Source: Steroidobacteraceae bacterium
Lineage (GTDB): Bacteria; Pseudomonadota; Gammaproteobacteria; Steroidobacterales; Steroidobacteraceae
Length of the DNA: 5,700 nucleotides
Assembly (NCBI GenBank): GCA_023253235.1
Contig: JALRHE010000027.1
Coordinates: 1 to 5,700 of the forward strand
Reading direction: 5' to 3'
Every line of letters begins with the position of its first letter. Positions within the stretch are counted from its first letter, which is position 1. The position numbers were made by a program, and so were the translations under genes. The notes below the pieces were generated by a model that did not search any database, was not told where the DNA came from, and was given only the letters and a program-made list of their open reading frames with translations. This document shows, piece after piece, positions 1 through 5,700 of this stretch.

Positions 1-690
1 AGCATCGATGCTGTCTGGGAAGCGACGAAACGGCGCATAGAACGGGCTGTCCTCGGGTTTCGCGACGTTCTGCAGCGCGAGCTGGGCCGGAATTCTTTGC
101 ATGATCACGCGCGGTTGCGTGCGCCCCTCGCGAGCGGCGAGATCCAGCAGCGCGATATGTTGATCAACGAGCGTGCCGATGCCATTGAGGCGCGCAATCC
201 AATCCTCGTAGTCTTTGACCGACTGGAAGGGCAGGAGCTCGGTGATTTCCGACAGCGTCTGGATGCCACCCTGATGATCGATGCGGTAAAGCCAGGGTTT
301 GAAAGCGGCGGTGGCCAGGCGTTGTTGGTATTCGCGCTCGAAGAGGTCGTAATCGAGCTGCTCGGCGGGTGTGAGGGCGTCACGCGCAATGGCTTTGAGC
401 GACTCGAGAGTCGCGCGATCTGCAGCCTGGCGCTTTTCGATGGCGGCGATCGACAGGTCGGTCCAGCGGTCGTTGTAACGGGTGTCGCCGAGGTAGGTCG
501 CGCTTTGCGGATCGGCCGCCAATTCCGCCTCCCAGGTGCGCTCGAACAGCGCATATAAAGAGGCCGAGGCGGCCGTTCGATCCGTCGCTGCGCGCTCGGC
601 TGTCGTACCGACGGGGATCGACAGCAGACTCAACGAGACGACGGCGAGAGACTTCAGGATCGAGAGGTTGGACCGCAACTGGGACGGCAT
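1..690 (-). CDS. DUF885-family exported protein, N-terminal part (runs off the window)
   Basis: The - strand frame is open from ATG at 690 to the window edge: 230 codons with no stop. AGGAG (702-698) lies 7 nt before the ATG and supports this start. Residues 1-31 look like a signal peptide: basic N-region (R6, K13), hydrophobic core around 15-27, and a likely cut after TTA31, so a periplasmic or lipid-anchored location is inferred; there is no clear lipobox Cys. The rest resembles the N-terminal half of DUF885 proteins: a helical start with LAADPQSATYLGD (57-69), then DHQGGIQTL (138-146), LLPFQSVKDYEDWIARL (152-168), and a PRVIMQRIPAQL stretch (193-204) followed by SPFYAPF (215-221). Family members are usually near 600 residues and carry a HE-x-x-GHH-like putative metal motif in the C-terminal half, which is not visible here. 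The exact function is unknown; some relatives are regarded as peptidase-like. The gene is divergent from the gcv operon and probably unrelated to it. Family assignment is from remembered similarity. Confidence 0.82.
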   Translation of the reverse strand, partial: MPSQLRSNLSILKSLAVVSLSLLSIPVGTTAERAATDRTAASASLYALFERTWEAELAADPQSATYLGDTRYNDRWTDLSIAAIEKRQAADRATLESLKAIARDALTPAEQLDYDLFEREYQQRLATAAFKPWLYRIDHQGGIQTLSEITELLPFQSVKDYEDWIARLNGIGTLVDQHIALLDLAAREGRTQPRVIMQRIPAQLALQNVAKPEDSPFYAPFRRFPDSIDA

Positions 691-751
691 TGGGGGGCTC
701 CTGTCAGGACGTAGGAACAGTGTAAGTCAGACGCCGCGCGACCGTGCGGGC

Positions 752-760
752 TGCTATGAT
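752..760 (+). promoter_or_regulatory. Extended -10 promoter of the gcv operon
   Basis: TGCTATGAT matches the extended -10 form TGnTATAAT at all but one base, with TATGAT at 755-760. No convincing -35 box sits 16-18 nt upstream, where the sequence is GC-rich, which fits an extended -10 promoter. The start point would fall near 766-768, directly before the first riboswitch helix strand (769-773). This position supports the call but is an inference. Confidence 0.6.
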
Positions 761-786
761 TCCGATCGTTCGCGTCATCAGACCTC

Positions 787-877
787 GCCGGAGAGATTCG
801 AGCGCCCCGTCTTAAGGGTTGCTTCGGACGCCGAAGGCGCAAGTTTCCGCCCGGAAACGCTCAGGCAAAAGAACGGC
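787..877 (+). promoter_or_regulatory. Glycine aptamer I
   Basis: P1 is GCCG (787-790) with CGGC (874-877), and can be extended past a small internal loop by GACC (781-784) with GGUC (879-882). Inside lie GAGAG (791-795), the conserved GCCGAAGGCGCAAG core (830-843), a 6-bp hairpin GUUUCC/GGAAAC with a GCCC loop (843-858), and the exit CAGGCAAAAGAACGG (862-876). These are the hallmark glycine-aptamer elements. Confidence 0.9.
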
Positions 878-891
878 AGGTCGCAGGCGAA

Positions 892-973
892 TTCTGGAGA
901 GTGGCTCCCCATCGGGGCCCACCGAAGGGGAGCGGTACGGCAAGTACCCGATCTCTCAGGTTCAAGGACAGAG
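892..973 (+). promoter_or_regulatory. Glycine aptamer II
   Basis: P1 is UUCUG (892-896) with CAGAG (969-973). P2 is GAGAG (897-901) with CUCUC (953-957). The core ACCGAAGG is at 921-928, and GGUAC/GUACC (934-938/944-948) closes a GGCAA loop. The exit is CAGGTTCAAGGACAGAG (957-973), nearly identical to the standard second aptamer. An alternative 7-bp helix, GCUCCCC (904-910) with GGGGAGC (927-933), would disturb the core and may be an unbound conformer. Confidence 0.92.
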
Positions 974-1013
974 GGGCGGCGGAGGTCTAAAGGCCTCCGC
1001 CGCTCTTTTTTTT
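974..1013 (+). terminator. Intrinsic terminator in the gcv leader (riboswitch expression platform)
   Basis: A perfect 10-bp GC-rich stem, 976-985 with 994-1003, extends inward by U986-G993 and C987-G992 to a UAAA loop, and outward by G975-U1004 and G974-C1005. It is followed at once by eight Ts (1006-1013). It lies between the aptamers and gcvT, so it is an attenuator, not the end of an upstream gene. The stem starts one base after the aptamer II P1 strand ends. Confidence 0.9.
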
Positions 1014-1032
1014 GGCCCGGGCCCGTCGGCTC

Positions 1033-1040
1033 GGGGAGGG
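1033..1040 (+). promoter_or_regulatory. Ribosome binding site of gcvT
   Basis: GGGGAGGG lies 8 nt before the ATG at 1049. It settles the gcvT start, because the frame is open far upstream through the riboswitch. It lies downstream of the terminator, so it is present only on read-through transcripts. Confidence 0.8.
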
Positions 1041-1048
1041 CACAGAGC

Positions 1049-2149
1049 ATGGGACGCAAGACACCTCTATACGACCTGCATGTCGCGCAAGGCGCCCGCA
1101 TGGTCGACTTCGGCGGCTGGGATATGCCGGTCAACTACGGCTCGCAGATCGAGGAGCATCATCACGTTCGACGTGATGCCGGTATGTTCGACGTCTCGCA
1201 CATGTGCGTGGTCGATCTGCGTGGAGTGGCCACTCGTGGCTTTCTGTCGCGTCTCGTGGCGAACGATGTCGGTAAATTGCGCAGTACGGGCAAGGCACTG
1301 TACAGCTGCATGCTCAACGCCACGGGCGGTGTGATCGACGATCTGATCATCTATTTTTTGACCGAGAGTCATTTCCGAGTCGTCGTCAATGCCGGTACGC
1401 GTGACAACGATCTCGCGTGGATGCGTCGTTGTGCAGCCGATTGGGGTCTCGATGTCGAGATCATCGAACGTACGGATCTCGCCATGATTGCCGTGCAAGG
1501 TCCGAAGGCGCGTGCGGCCGTGGCGGAGTTGCTAGAGCCGCAGGATCGCGAGCGAGCCCTGTTGCTCGAACCCTTCTTCGGCCTCGAGTGCGGCGCGTGG
1601 TTCGTCGCTCGCACGGGATATACGGGCGAAGATGGTTTCGAAGTCGTGATCCCCGCCGCTGAAGCGGCGTCGGTGTGGAAAGCGCTCAACGCAGCAGGTG
1701 TTGCGAGTTGCGGTTTGGGTGCGCGCGACACGCTGCGCCTCGAGGCGGGCATGAATCTATACGGCAACGATATGGACGAGTCGCGTCATCCGCTCGAATC
1801 GGGCCTCGCCTGGACGGTGGCGTTCGAGCCCACCGATCGCGACTTCGTTGGTCGTGCAGCGCTCGAGGCCATCCGTCAGTCTGGTGGGTCGCCGATGAAG
1901 CTCGTCGGGCTGGTGCTCGAGGAGCGCGGCGTATTGCGCTCTCACCAAAAGGTCATCGTGCCCGGTGTGGGCGAAGGCGAGGTGACCAGTGGCACCTTCT
2001 CGCCGACGCTCGAGCGATCCATCGCCTTCGCGCGCGTGCCACGCGCGACCGGCGAGACCGTGCAAGTCGACATCCGCGGCAAGTTGCTCGCGGCTCGGGT
2101 CGTGAAGTTGCCTTTCGTCCGTCACGGACGCGCTCTCATTAGCCTTTGA
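1049..2149 (+). CDS. gcvT: Aminomethyltransferase, glycine cleavage system T-protein
   Basis: GcvT takes the aminomethyl group from the lipoyl arm of GcvH, releases ammonia and transfers the one-carbon unit to tetrahydrofolate, giving 5,10-methylene-THF, in the cytoplasm. The 366-residue product matches the usual length (about 360-375). Visible family motifs: the N-terminal MGRKTPLYDLH and DFGGWDMPVNYGSQIEEH (20-37), RRDAGMFDVSHM (41-52), the folate-site GGVIDDLIIYF (93-103) with its conserved aspartates, RTGYTGEDGFEV (188-199), GLGARDTLRLEAGMNLYGNDMD (222-243) and the C-terminal barrel with TSGTFSPTL (313-321) and VVKLPFVR (351-358). The start at 1049 is set by the Shine-Dalgarno sequence and by homology; the in-frame open sequence before it encodes the riboswitch. 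It is the first gene of the operon, with gcvH 11 nt downstream. No damage is seen. Confidence 0.97.
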   Translation: MGRKTPLYDLHVAQGARMVDFGGWDMPVNYGSQIEEHHHVRRDAGMFDVSHMCVVDLRGVATRGFLSRLVANDVGKLRSTGKALYSCMLNATGGVIDDLIIYFLTESHFRVVVNAGTRDNDLAWMRRCAADWGLDVEIIERTDLAMIAVQGPKARAAVAELLEPQDRERALLLEPFFGLECGAWFVARTGYTGEDGFEVVIPAAEAASVWKALNAAGVASCGLGARDTLRLEAGMNLYGNDMDESRHPLESGLAWTVAFEPTDRDFVGRAALEAIRQSGGSPMKLVGLVLEERGVLRSHQKVIVPGVGEGEVTSGTFSPTLERSIAFARVPRATGETVQVDIRGKLLAARVVKLPFVRHGRALISL

Positions 2150-2153
2150 GGAG
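2149..2153 (+). promoter_or_regulatory. Ribosome binding site of gcvH overlapping the gcvT stop
   Basis: AGGAG begins on the last base of the gcvT TGA and lies 7 nt before the ATG at 2161. It selects that ATG over an in-frame TTG at 2146 and suggests translational coupling of gcvT and gcvH. Confidence 0.8.
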
Positions 2154-2160
2154 TATCCCC

Positions 2161-2556
2161 ATGAGCCAAGTTCTCGCCGATCTGCGCTACGCCAAATCCC
2201 ACGAATGGGCCCGCTCGCTGCCGGATGGACGGATCGAAGTCGGTATTACCGATCACGCCCAGCATGCGCTCGGTGATCTCGTCTTCGTCGATGTGCCGCA
2301 AGTGGGTACAGCGCTCGAAGTGGGTGGTGCCTGTGCCGTCGTTGAGTCGGTCAAAGCAGCGAGCGATGTCTACTCGCCCGTGGCCGGTACGGTAGTCGAG
2401 GTCAACGACGCGTTGTCGGGCAGCCCGGAGCTCATCAACGAAGACTGCTACGGCAAGGGTTGGCTCTATCGCGTGCAGCCCGCATCGTCGTCCGGCCTCG
2501 ATGCGTTGCTCGATGCCAACGCGTATTCGGCCGTACTCGCCGCTGAGGGAGGCTGA
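2161..2556 (+). CDS. gcvH: Glycine cleavage system H-protein (lipoyl carrier)
   Basis: GcvH is the small lipoylated shuttle of the complex. Its lipoyl arm receives the aminomethyl group from P-protein, presents it to T-protein and is reoxidised by L-protein. The 131-residue product has the family's normal length. It opens with LRYAKSHEW (8-16), then ITDHAQHALGDLVFVDVPQVG (29-49), and the lipoylation loop VVESVKAASDVYSPVAG (60-76). The modified lysine is Lys65, codon AAA at 2353-2355. The C-terminal part contains LINEDCYGKGWLYRV, typical of the family. It follows gcvT by 11 nt, and its stop is 2 nt from the gcvPA start, so it sits tightly inside the operon. Lipoylation needs LipB/LipA or LplA, not present here. 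Confidence 0.97.
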   Translation: MSQVLADLRYAKSHEWARSLPDGRIEVGITDHAQHALGDLVFVDVPQVGTALEVGGACAVVESVKAASDVYSPVAGTVVEVNDALSGSPELINEDCYGKGWLYRVQPASSSGLDALLDANAYSAVLAAEGG

Positions 2557-2558
2557 TC

Positions 2559-3932
2559 ATGCCGTTCATTCCGCACACGGAGCAGGATGTTCGCGAGATG
2601 CTCGCGACCATCGGCGCGCCATCGATCGATGCGCTGTTCGATGAGATTCCGGCGAGCCTGCGTATCCAGGGTCTCGATGGCATCCCCGAGGGTCTCTCGG
2701 AGATGGAAATCGGTCGACTGATGAGCGAGCGTGCGCGACTCGACGGTCGGCCGCTGTCGTTCATCGGTGCCGGCGCCTACGAACATCACATCCCGTCGGC
2801 CGTTTGGGCGATCACCACCCGCGGCGAGTTCTACAGCGCTTACACGCCGTACCAGGCTGAGGCCAGCCAGGGCACGCTGCAGTTGATCTACGAATACCAG
2901 ACGATGATTTCGAGCCTCACGGGCATGGAAGTCTCGAACGCCTCGCTCTATGACGGCGGTTCAGCCGTGGCAGAGGCGGCGCTCATGGCCGTACGCGCCC
3001 ATCGCAAGTCGAAGAGCTTGCGGGTGCTCGTGCCTTCGACGGTGAACCCGAACTATCGCCGCGTCGCGATCAGCACTGCGGGCAACCAGGGTTTGCGTTT
3101 CGAGTCGGTGGCTTACCGTCGCGAAGACGGCTGCATCGACCGCGAGGCGCTCGCCGCTTACGCGGGTGAGGACATCGCAGCCCTCGTGATCCAGCAACCC
3201 AATTTCTTTGGTCAGCTCGAAGATGTCGATGCGCTGACCGATTGGGCGCACGAACAGGGCATGCTCGTGATTGCCGTCGTCAATCCGACGTCGCTCGCCT
3301 TGTTGAAGCCGCCGGGCGAGTGGGGCAAGACCGGCGCCGACATCTGTGTGGGCGAAGGCCAGCCTCTCGGTGTTCCGCTCTCGTCGGGCGGCCCGTATTT
3401 CGGTTTCATGACGACGCGCATGGAGTACGTGCGCTCGATGCCCGGGCGCATCGTCGGTCGCACCGTCGATCTCGATGGCAAGCTGGGCTACACGCTCACC
3501 TTGCAGGCACGCGAGCAGCACATTCGTCGTGGTAAGGCGACTTCCAACATCTGCACCAATCAGGGCCTGCTGATGACGGCAGCGACGATCTACATGACCT
3601 TGATCGGACCGCAGGGCCTTTCGAAGGTGGCGGCCGCGTCGATGCAGCGCAGCGGCGAACTCGTCGAGGCGCTCACGCAAGTGAAGGGTGTGCGTGCGGC
3701 TTTCAATGGTCCGCGTTTCCACGAAGCCGTCTTGTTGCTCGATCGACCAGCGTCGGCCGTGCTGCGCGAGCTCGAGACGCAGGGCATCTTGGGCGGCTTC
3801 GATCTCTCGGTCGATTACCCCGAGTTGGGATCAGCGCTGCTCGTGTGTGCCACCGAAACCAAGACGGCGGGCGATCTTGCCCGTTATGCCACAGCGCTCG
3901 GCGCTGCCGTACAAAAGGTACGTGCGGCCTAA
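2559..3932 (+). CDS. gcvPA: Glycine dehydrogenase (decarboxylating) subunit 1, P-protein alpha half
   Basis: This is the N-terminal half-type subunit of a split P-protein. With GcvPB it forms the PLP enzyme that decarboxylates glycine and loads the aminomethyl group on GcvH. The product has 457 residues, close to the roughly 450 usual for GcvPA. Motifs: MPFIPHTEQDVREML at the start, GAGAYEHHIP (70-79), YTPYQAEASQG (95-105), SLTGMEVSNASLYDGG (119-134), then an aminotransferase-like fold including QPNFFGQLED and the glycine-rich GQPLGVPLSSGGPYFGF. This half lacks the PLP-binding lysine motif, as expected; it lies in GcvPB. GGGAGG (2547-2552) is 6 nt before the ATG. The preceding gene ends 2 nt upstream and gcvPB starts 13 nt after the TAA. 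Confidence 0.97.
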   Translation: MPFIPHTEQDVREMLATIGAPSIDALFDEIPASLRIQGLDGIPEGLSEMEIGRLMSERARLDGRPLSFIGAGAYEHHIPSAVWAITTRGEFYSAYTPYQAEASQGTLQLIYEYQTMISSLTGMEVSNASLYDGGSAVAEAALMAVRAHRKSKSLRVLVPSTVNPNYRRVAISTAGNQGLRFESVAYRREDGCIDREALAAYAGEDIAALVIQQPNFFGQLEDVDALTDWAHEQGMLVIAVVNPTSLALLKPPGEWGKTGADICVGEGQPLGVPLSSGGPYFGFMTTRMEYVRSMPGRIVGRTVDLDGKLGYTLTLQAREQHIRRGKATSNICTNQGLLMTAATIYMTLIGPQGLSKVAAASMQRSGELVEALTQVKGVRAAFNGPRFHEAVLLLDRPASAVLRELETQGILGGFDLSVDYPELGSALLVCATETKTAGDLARYATALGAAVQKVRAA

Positions 3933-3945
3933 GGAGAACGAGTCC

Positions 3946-5433
3946 ATGAATCAGATTCTCGAAAAGTCGATTTTCGAATATTCACGCTCGGGCCGCAGTG
4001 CCCAGGTTCAGCAGCCGCCGGGCGCCGATGTGGCCTCAGCCGTTGAGAAGATTCCGGCCGCGTTGCGTCGCAGTAAGGCGCCGATGCTGCCCGAAGTGAG
4101 CGAGCTGGATGCCGTGCGTCACTTCACGCGCCTCTCGCAGCTGAACTTCTCCATCGATACGAACTTCTATCCTCTCGGTTCGTGCACGATGAAGTACAAC
4201 CCGAAGGCCTGTAACCAATACGCGATGCTTCCGGAGTTCCTCGCGCGTCACCCGCTCGCGCCGGATTCGCAAGGCCAGGGCTTCCTCTCCTGCATGTTCG
4301 AGCTGCAGGAAATGCTCAAGGAAGTCACGGGCATGAAGGCCGTCTCGCTCAACCCGATGGCCGGTGCACACGGCGAATTTGCCGGCGTGGCGATGATTCG
4401 TGCTTATCACCGCGCGCGTGGTGATCTGGCGCGTAACGAGATCATCGTGCCGGAGGCGGCGCACGGTACGAATCCTGCTACAGCGACGATGTGCGGTTGC
4501 ATTGTCAAAGAAATCCCCGTCGATGCGCAGGGCGACGTCGATCTCGATGCGCTGGCCAAGGCGGTCGGTCCCAACACGGCGGGCATCATGCTCACCAATC
4601 CGTCGACGCTCGGTGTGTTTGAGCGCAAGATCGAGCAGGTGGCCAAGCTCGTGCACGGCGCGGGCGGCTTGCTCTACTACGATGGTGCGAACCTGAACGC
4701 GATCCTCGGTAAGGTTCGTCCGGGTGACATGGGCTTCGATGTCATCCACATGAATCTGCACAAGACCTTCTCGACGCCGCACGGTGGCGGTGGGCCGGGT
4801 GCCGGTGCCGTGGGTGTCAGTGCGAGACTCGAGCCCTTCTTGCCGGTGCCCATCGTGGGACGCGAGGGCGATCAGTACCGCTGGCTCTCCGAAGTCGATC
4901 GTCCGCAGTCGATCGGTCGCTTGTCGGCATTCATGGGTAACGCGGGTGTTCTGCTGCGTGCCTACATCTACATGCGCATGTTGGGTCGCGAGGGCATGAG
5001 TCGCGTCGGCGAGTACGCCACGCTCAACGCCAACTACGTCATGGCGCGTTTGCGTCAGGCGGGTTTCGATCTCGCTTATCCGGAGCGACGTGCGAGCCAC
5101 GAGTTCATCGTGACCATGAAGCGTCAGGCGAAGGAGTTGAACGTCACGGCGATGGATATCGCCAAGCGACTGCTCGATTACGGCTTCCACGCGCCGACCA
5201 CCTACTTCCCCTTGCTCGTACCCGAGTGTCTGCTCATTGAGCCGACCGAGACCGAGAGTCGCGAGACGCTCGATGCGTTCGTCGTTGCCATGGCGACCAT
5301 CTTGGGCGAGGCCGAGGCAGATGCGAACACGCTGAAGACGGCGCCGCACACCATGCCGGTGCGCCGGCTGGATGACGTTCGTGCTGCAAAACAGCTAGAT
5401 CTGACCTGGAAGCCGGTAAACTCGGCGGCGTGA
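3946..5433 (+). CDS. gcvPB: Glycine dehydrogenase (decarboxylating) subunit 2, P-protein beta half with PLP lysine
   Basis: This is the C-terminal half-type subunit that carries the pyridoxal phosphate. The 495-residue product is close to the usual 480-500. The N-terminal region has an IFEYSRSGR segment (9-17), then FYPLGSCTMKYNPK (74-87), LNPMAGAHGEFAG (135-147) and PEAAHGTNPATA (169-180). The cofactor site is HMNLHKTFSTPHGGGGPG (268-285), with Lys273 (codon AAG at 4762-4764) as the expected Schiff-base lysine. The C-terminal part has YGFHAPTTYFPLLVPECLLIEPTETES (412-438). AAGGAG (3931-3936) overlaps the gcvPA TAA and lies 9 nt before the ATG at 3946; the same frame is open 86 codons further upstream inside gcvPA, but that has no family similarity. 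The stop overlaps the dgkA start. Confidence 0.97.
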   Translation: MNQILEKSIFEYSRSGRSAQVQQPPGADVASAVEKIPAALRRSKAPMLPEVSELDAVRHFTRLSQLNFSIDTNFYPLGSCTMKYNPKACNQYAMLPEFLARHPLAPDSQGQGFLSCMFELQEMLKEVTGMKAVSLNPMAGAHGEFAGVAMIRAYHRARGDLARNEIIVPEAAHGTNPATATMCGCIVKEIPVDAQGDVDLDALAKAVGPNTAGIMLTNPSTLGVFERKIEQVAKLVHGAGGLLYYDGANLNAILGKVRPGDMGFDVIHMNLHKTFSTPHGGGGPGAGAVGVSARLEPFLPVPIVGREGDQYRWLSEVDRPQSIGRLSAFMGNAGVLLRAYIYMRMLGREGMSRVGEYATLNANYVMARLRQAGFDLAYPERRASHEFIVTMKRQAKELNVTAMDIAKRLLDYGFHAPTTYFPLLVPECLLIEPTETESRETLDAFVVAMATILGEAEADANTLKTAPHTMPVRRLDDVRAAKQLDLTWKPVNSAA

Positions 5434-5700
5434 ACGGAGCTCGACCAACAGATCGACCGAAACCGACTGGATTCATCCGGCTGTTGCGCGCTTTCGGCAA
5501 CAGCTGGAAGGGTTTCGTCGGCGCGTATCGCGAAGAGGCGGCCTTTCGGCAGGAACTCGCGCTCTGCGTCGTATTGTTTCCGCTGGGGCTTTGGCTCGGA
5601 GAAAATGGCGTCGAGCGTGCCCTGTTGATCGGACCGATCTTCATCGTGCTGATCGTGGAACTGCTCAACAGCGCAGTGGAGGCGACGGTGGATCGCATCG
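5430..5700 (+). CDS. dgkA: Diacylglycerol kinase, N-terminal part (runs off the window)
   Basis: This is the small integral-membrane diacylglycerol kinase of the E. coli type, which phosphorylates diacylglycerol to phosphatidate at the inner membrane, recycling lipid released by glycan synthesis. Ninety codons are visible of roughly 120-130 expected. The N-terminal amphipathic part reads TGFIRLLRAFGNSWKGF (13-29), followed by EEAAFRQE (35-42). A first membrane segment lies at about 43-58 and a second at about 64-79. The catalytic motif VELLNSAVEATVDRI (76-90) is present; E77, N80 and E84, and E36, correspond to E. coli E69, N72, E76 and E28. The start is GTG at 5430, overlapping the gcvPB TGA as GTGA. 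No good Shine-Dalgarno precedes it (GGAAG at 5408-5412 is 17 nt away), so coupled re-initiation is likely. No in-frame ATG lies nearby, and homology begins at residue 13, so the exact start is moderately sure. Confidence 0.93.
   Translation, partial: MNGARPTDRPKPTGFIRLLRAFGNSWKGFVGAYREEAAFRQELALCVVLFPLGLWLGENGVERALLIGPIFIVLIVELLNSAVEATVDRI

Larger units (their letters stand above)
769..973 (+). promoter_or_regulatory. Tandem glycine riboswitch (two aptamers, gcvT leader)
   Basis: Two glycine aptamers lie in series upstream of gcvT, the usual tandem arrangement of this class. Each has the conserved GGAGAG entry, a CCGAAGG core (831-837 and 922-928) and a CAGG(n)AA exit (862-870 and 957-965). 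A leader-linker helix is visible: UUCGC (769-773) pairs with GCGAA (887-891). This resembles the P0 element of tandem glycine riboswitches; whether the intervening 774-780/883-886 loop forms the known kink-turn cannot be seen. The RNA would sense glycine and control the downstream glycine cleavage genes, through the terminator at 974-1013. In most characterised gcv leaders glycine turns expression on; the direction here is not proven by the sequence. Confidence 0.95.

Noticed and set aside
1..12. 12-bp perfect palindrome AGCATCGATGCT
   Set aside because: It lies inside the DUF885 coding sequence as ordinary Ser-Ile-Asp-Ala codons; no partner repeat or site context is seen.
97..558. A 153-codon + strand open frame opposite the DUF885 gene
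   Set aside because: It is antisense to a frame with a signal peptide, a Shine-Dalgarno and family-like motifs; its own translation resembles no family I know and has no ribosome binding site.
847..979. CCGCCC (847-852) complementary to GGGCGG (974-979)
   Set aside because: Most of it sits in the tight 843-858 hairpin and only six pairs are possible, so it is weaker than the 781-790 candidate.
1014..1023. GGCCCGGGCC palindrome right after the terminator T-tract
   Set aside because: Too short to form a stable hairpin with a loop, and such GC palindromes arise easily at this base composition; no operator is supported.
2961..3722. A 253-codon - strand open frame opposite gcvPA
   Set aside because: Same codon-bias shadow effect; Arg/His-rich translation with no recognisable domain.
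4036..5349. A 437-codon - strand open frame opposite gcvPB
   Set aside because: Long antisense frames are common in high-GC genes. Its translation is rich in Arg, His and Thr with no motifs, and gcvPB is unmistakable on the other strand.
5234..5698. A 154-codon - strand open frame across the gcvPB end and dgkA
   Set aside because: It is antisense to clear GcvPB and DgkA coding motifs, and its translation is Ser/Arg/Pro-rich without features.

Overview
This window carries a glycine cleavage operon, gcvT-gcvH-gcvPA-gcvPB, all on the + strand. A tandem glycine riboswitch with a strong intrinsic terminator precedes it, and a diacylglycerol kinase gene (dgkA, cut by the window end) is fused to its tail by a 4-nt overlap. 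A partial DUF885-family gene with a signal peptide runs divergently on the - strand at the left. High GC, short Shine-Dalgarno-led spacings, an E. coli-like DgkA and a DUF885 neighbour suggest a high-GC Gram-negative, probably a gammaproteobacterium. The split two-subunit P-protein argues against close relatives of E. coli or Xanthomonas. No genus can be named from the sequence alone.

Layout: 1-690 (-) is the N-terminal 230 codons of an exported DUF885 protein. 691-1048 is a 358-nt divergent control region. It holds an extended -10 promoter (752-760), two glycine aptamers (about 787-877 and 892-973), a terminator hairpin with a T8 tract (974-1013), and the gcvT ribosome binding site (1033-1040). 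The genes follow: gcvT 1049-2149, gcvH 2161-2556, gcvPA 2559-3932, gcvPB 3946-5433, dgkA 5430 to beyond 5700.

How it works together: the PA/PB P-protein decarboxylates glycine with PLP and passes the aminomethyl group to the lipoyl arm of GcvH. GcvT releases ammonia and makes methylene-tetrahydrofolate. The L-protein (lpd) that reoxidises GcvH is not in the window. The riboswitch should adjust transcription of the operon to glycine level. Because no terminator or clear promoter separates gcvPB from dgkA, the lipid kinase is probably on the same message.

The system itself is known. The points worth a second look are the switching logic of the leader (a 10-bp antiterminator candidate built from the 5' strand of aptamer I, and a terminator that abuts rather than overlaps the aptamer II P1 stem) and the coupling of dgkA to a glycine-controlled operon.
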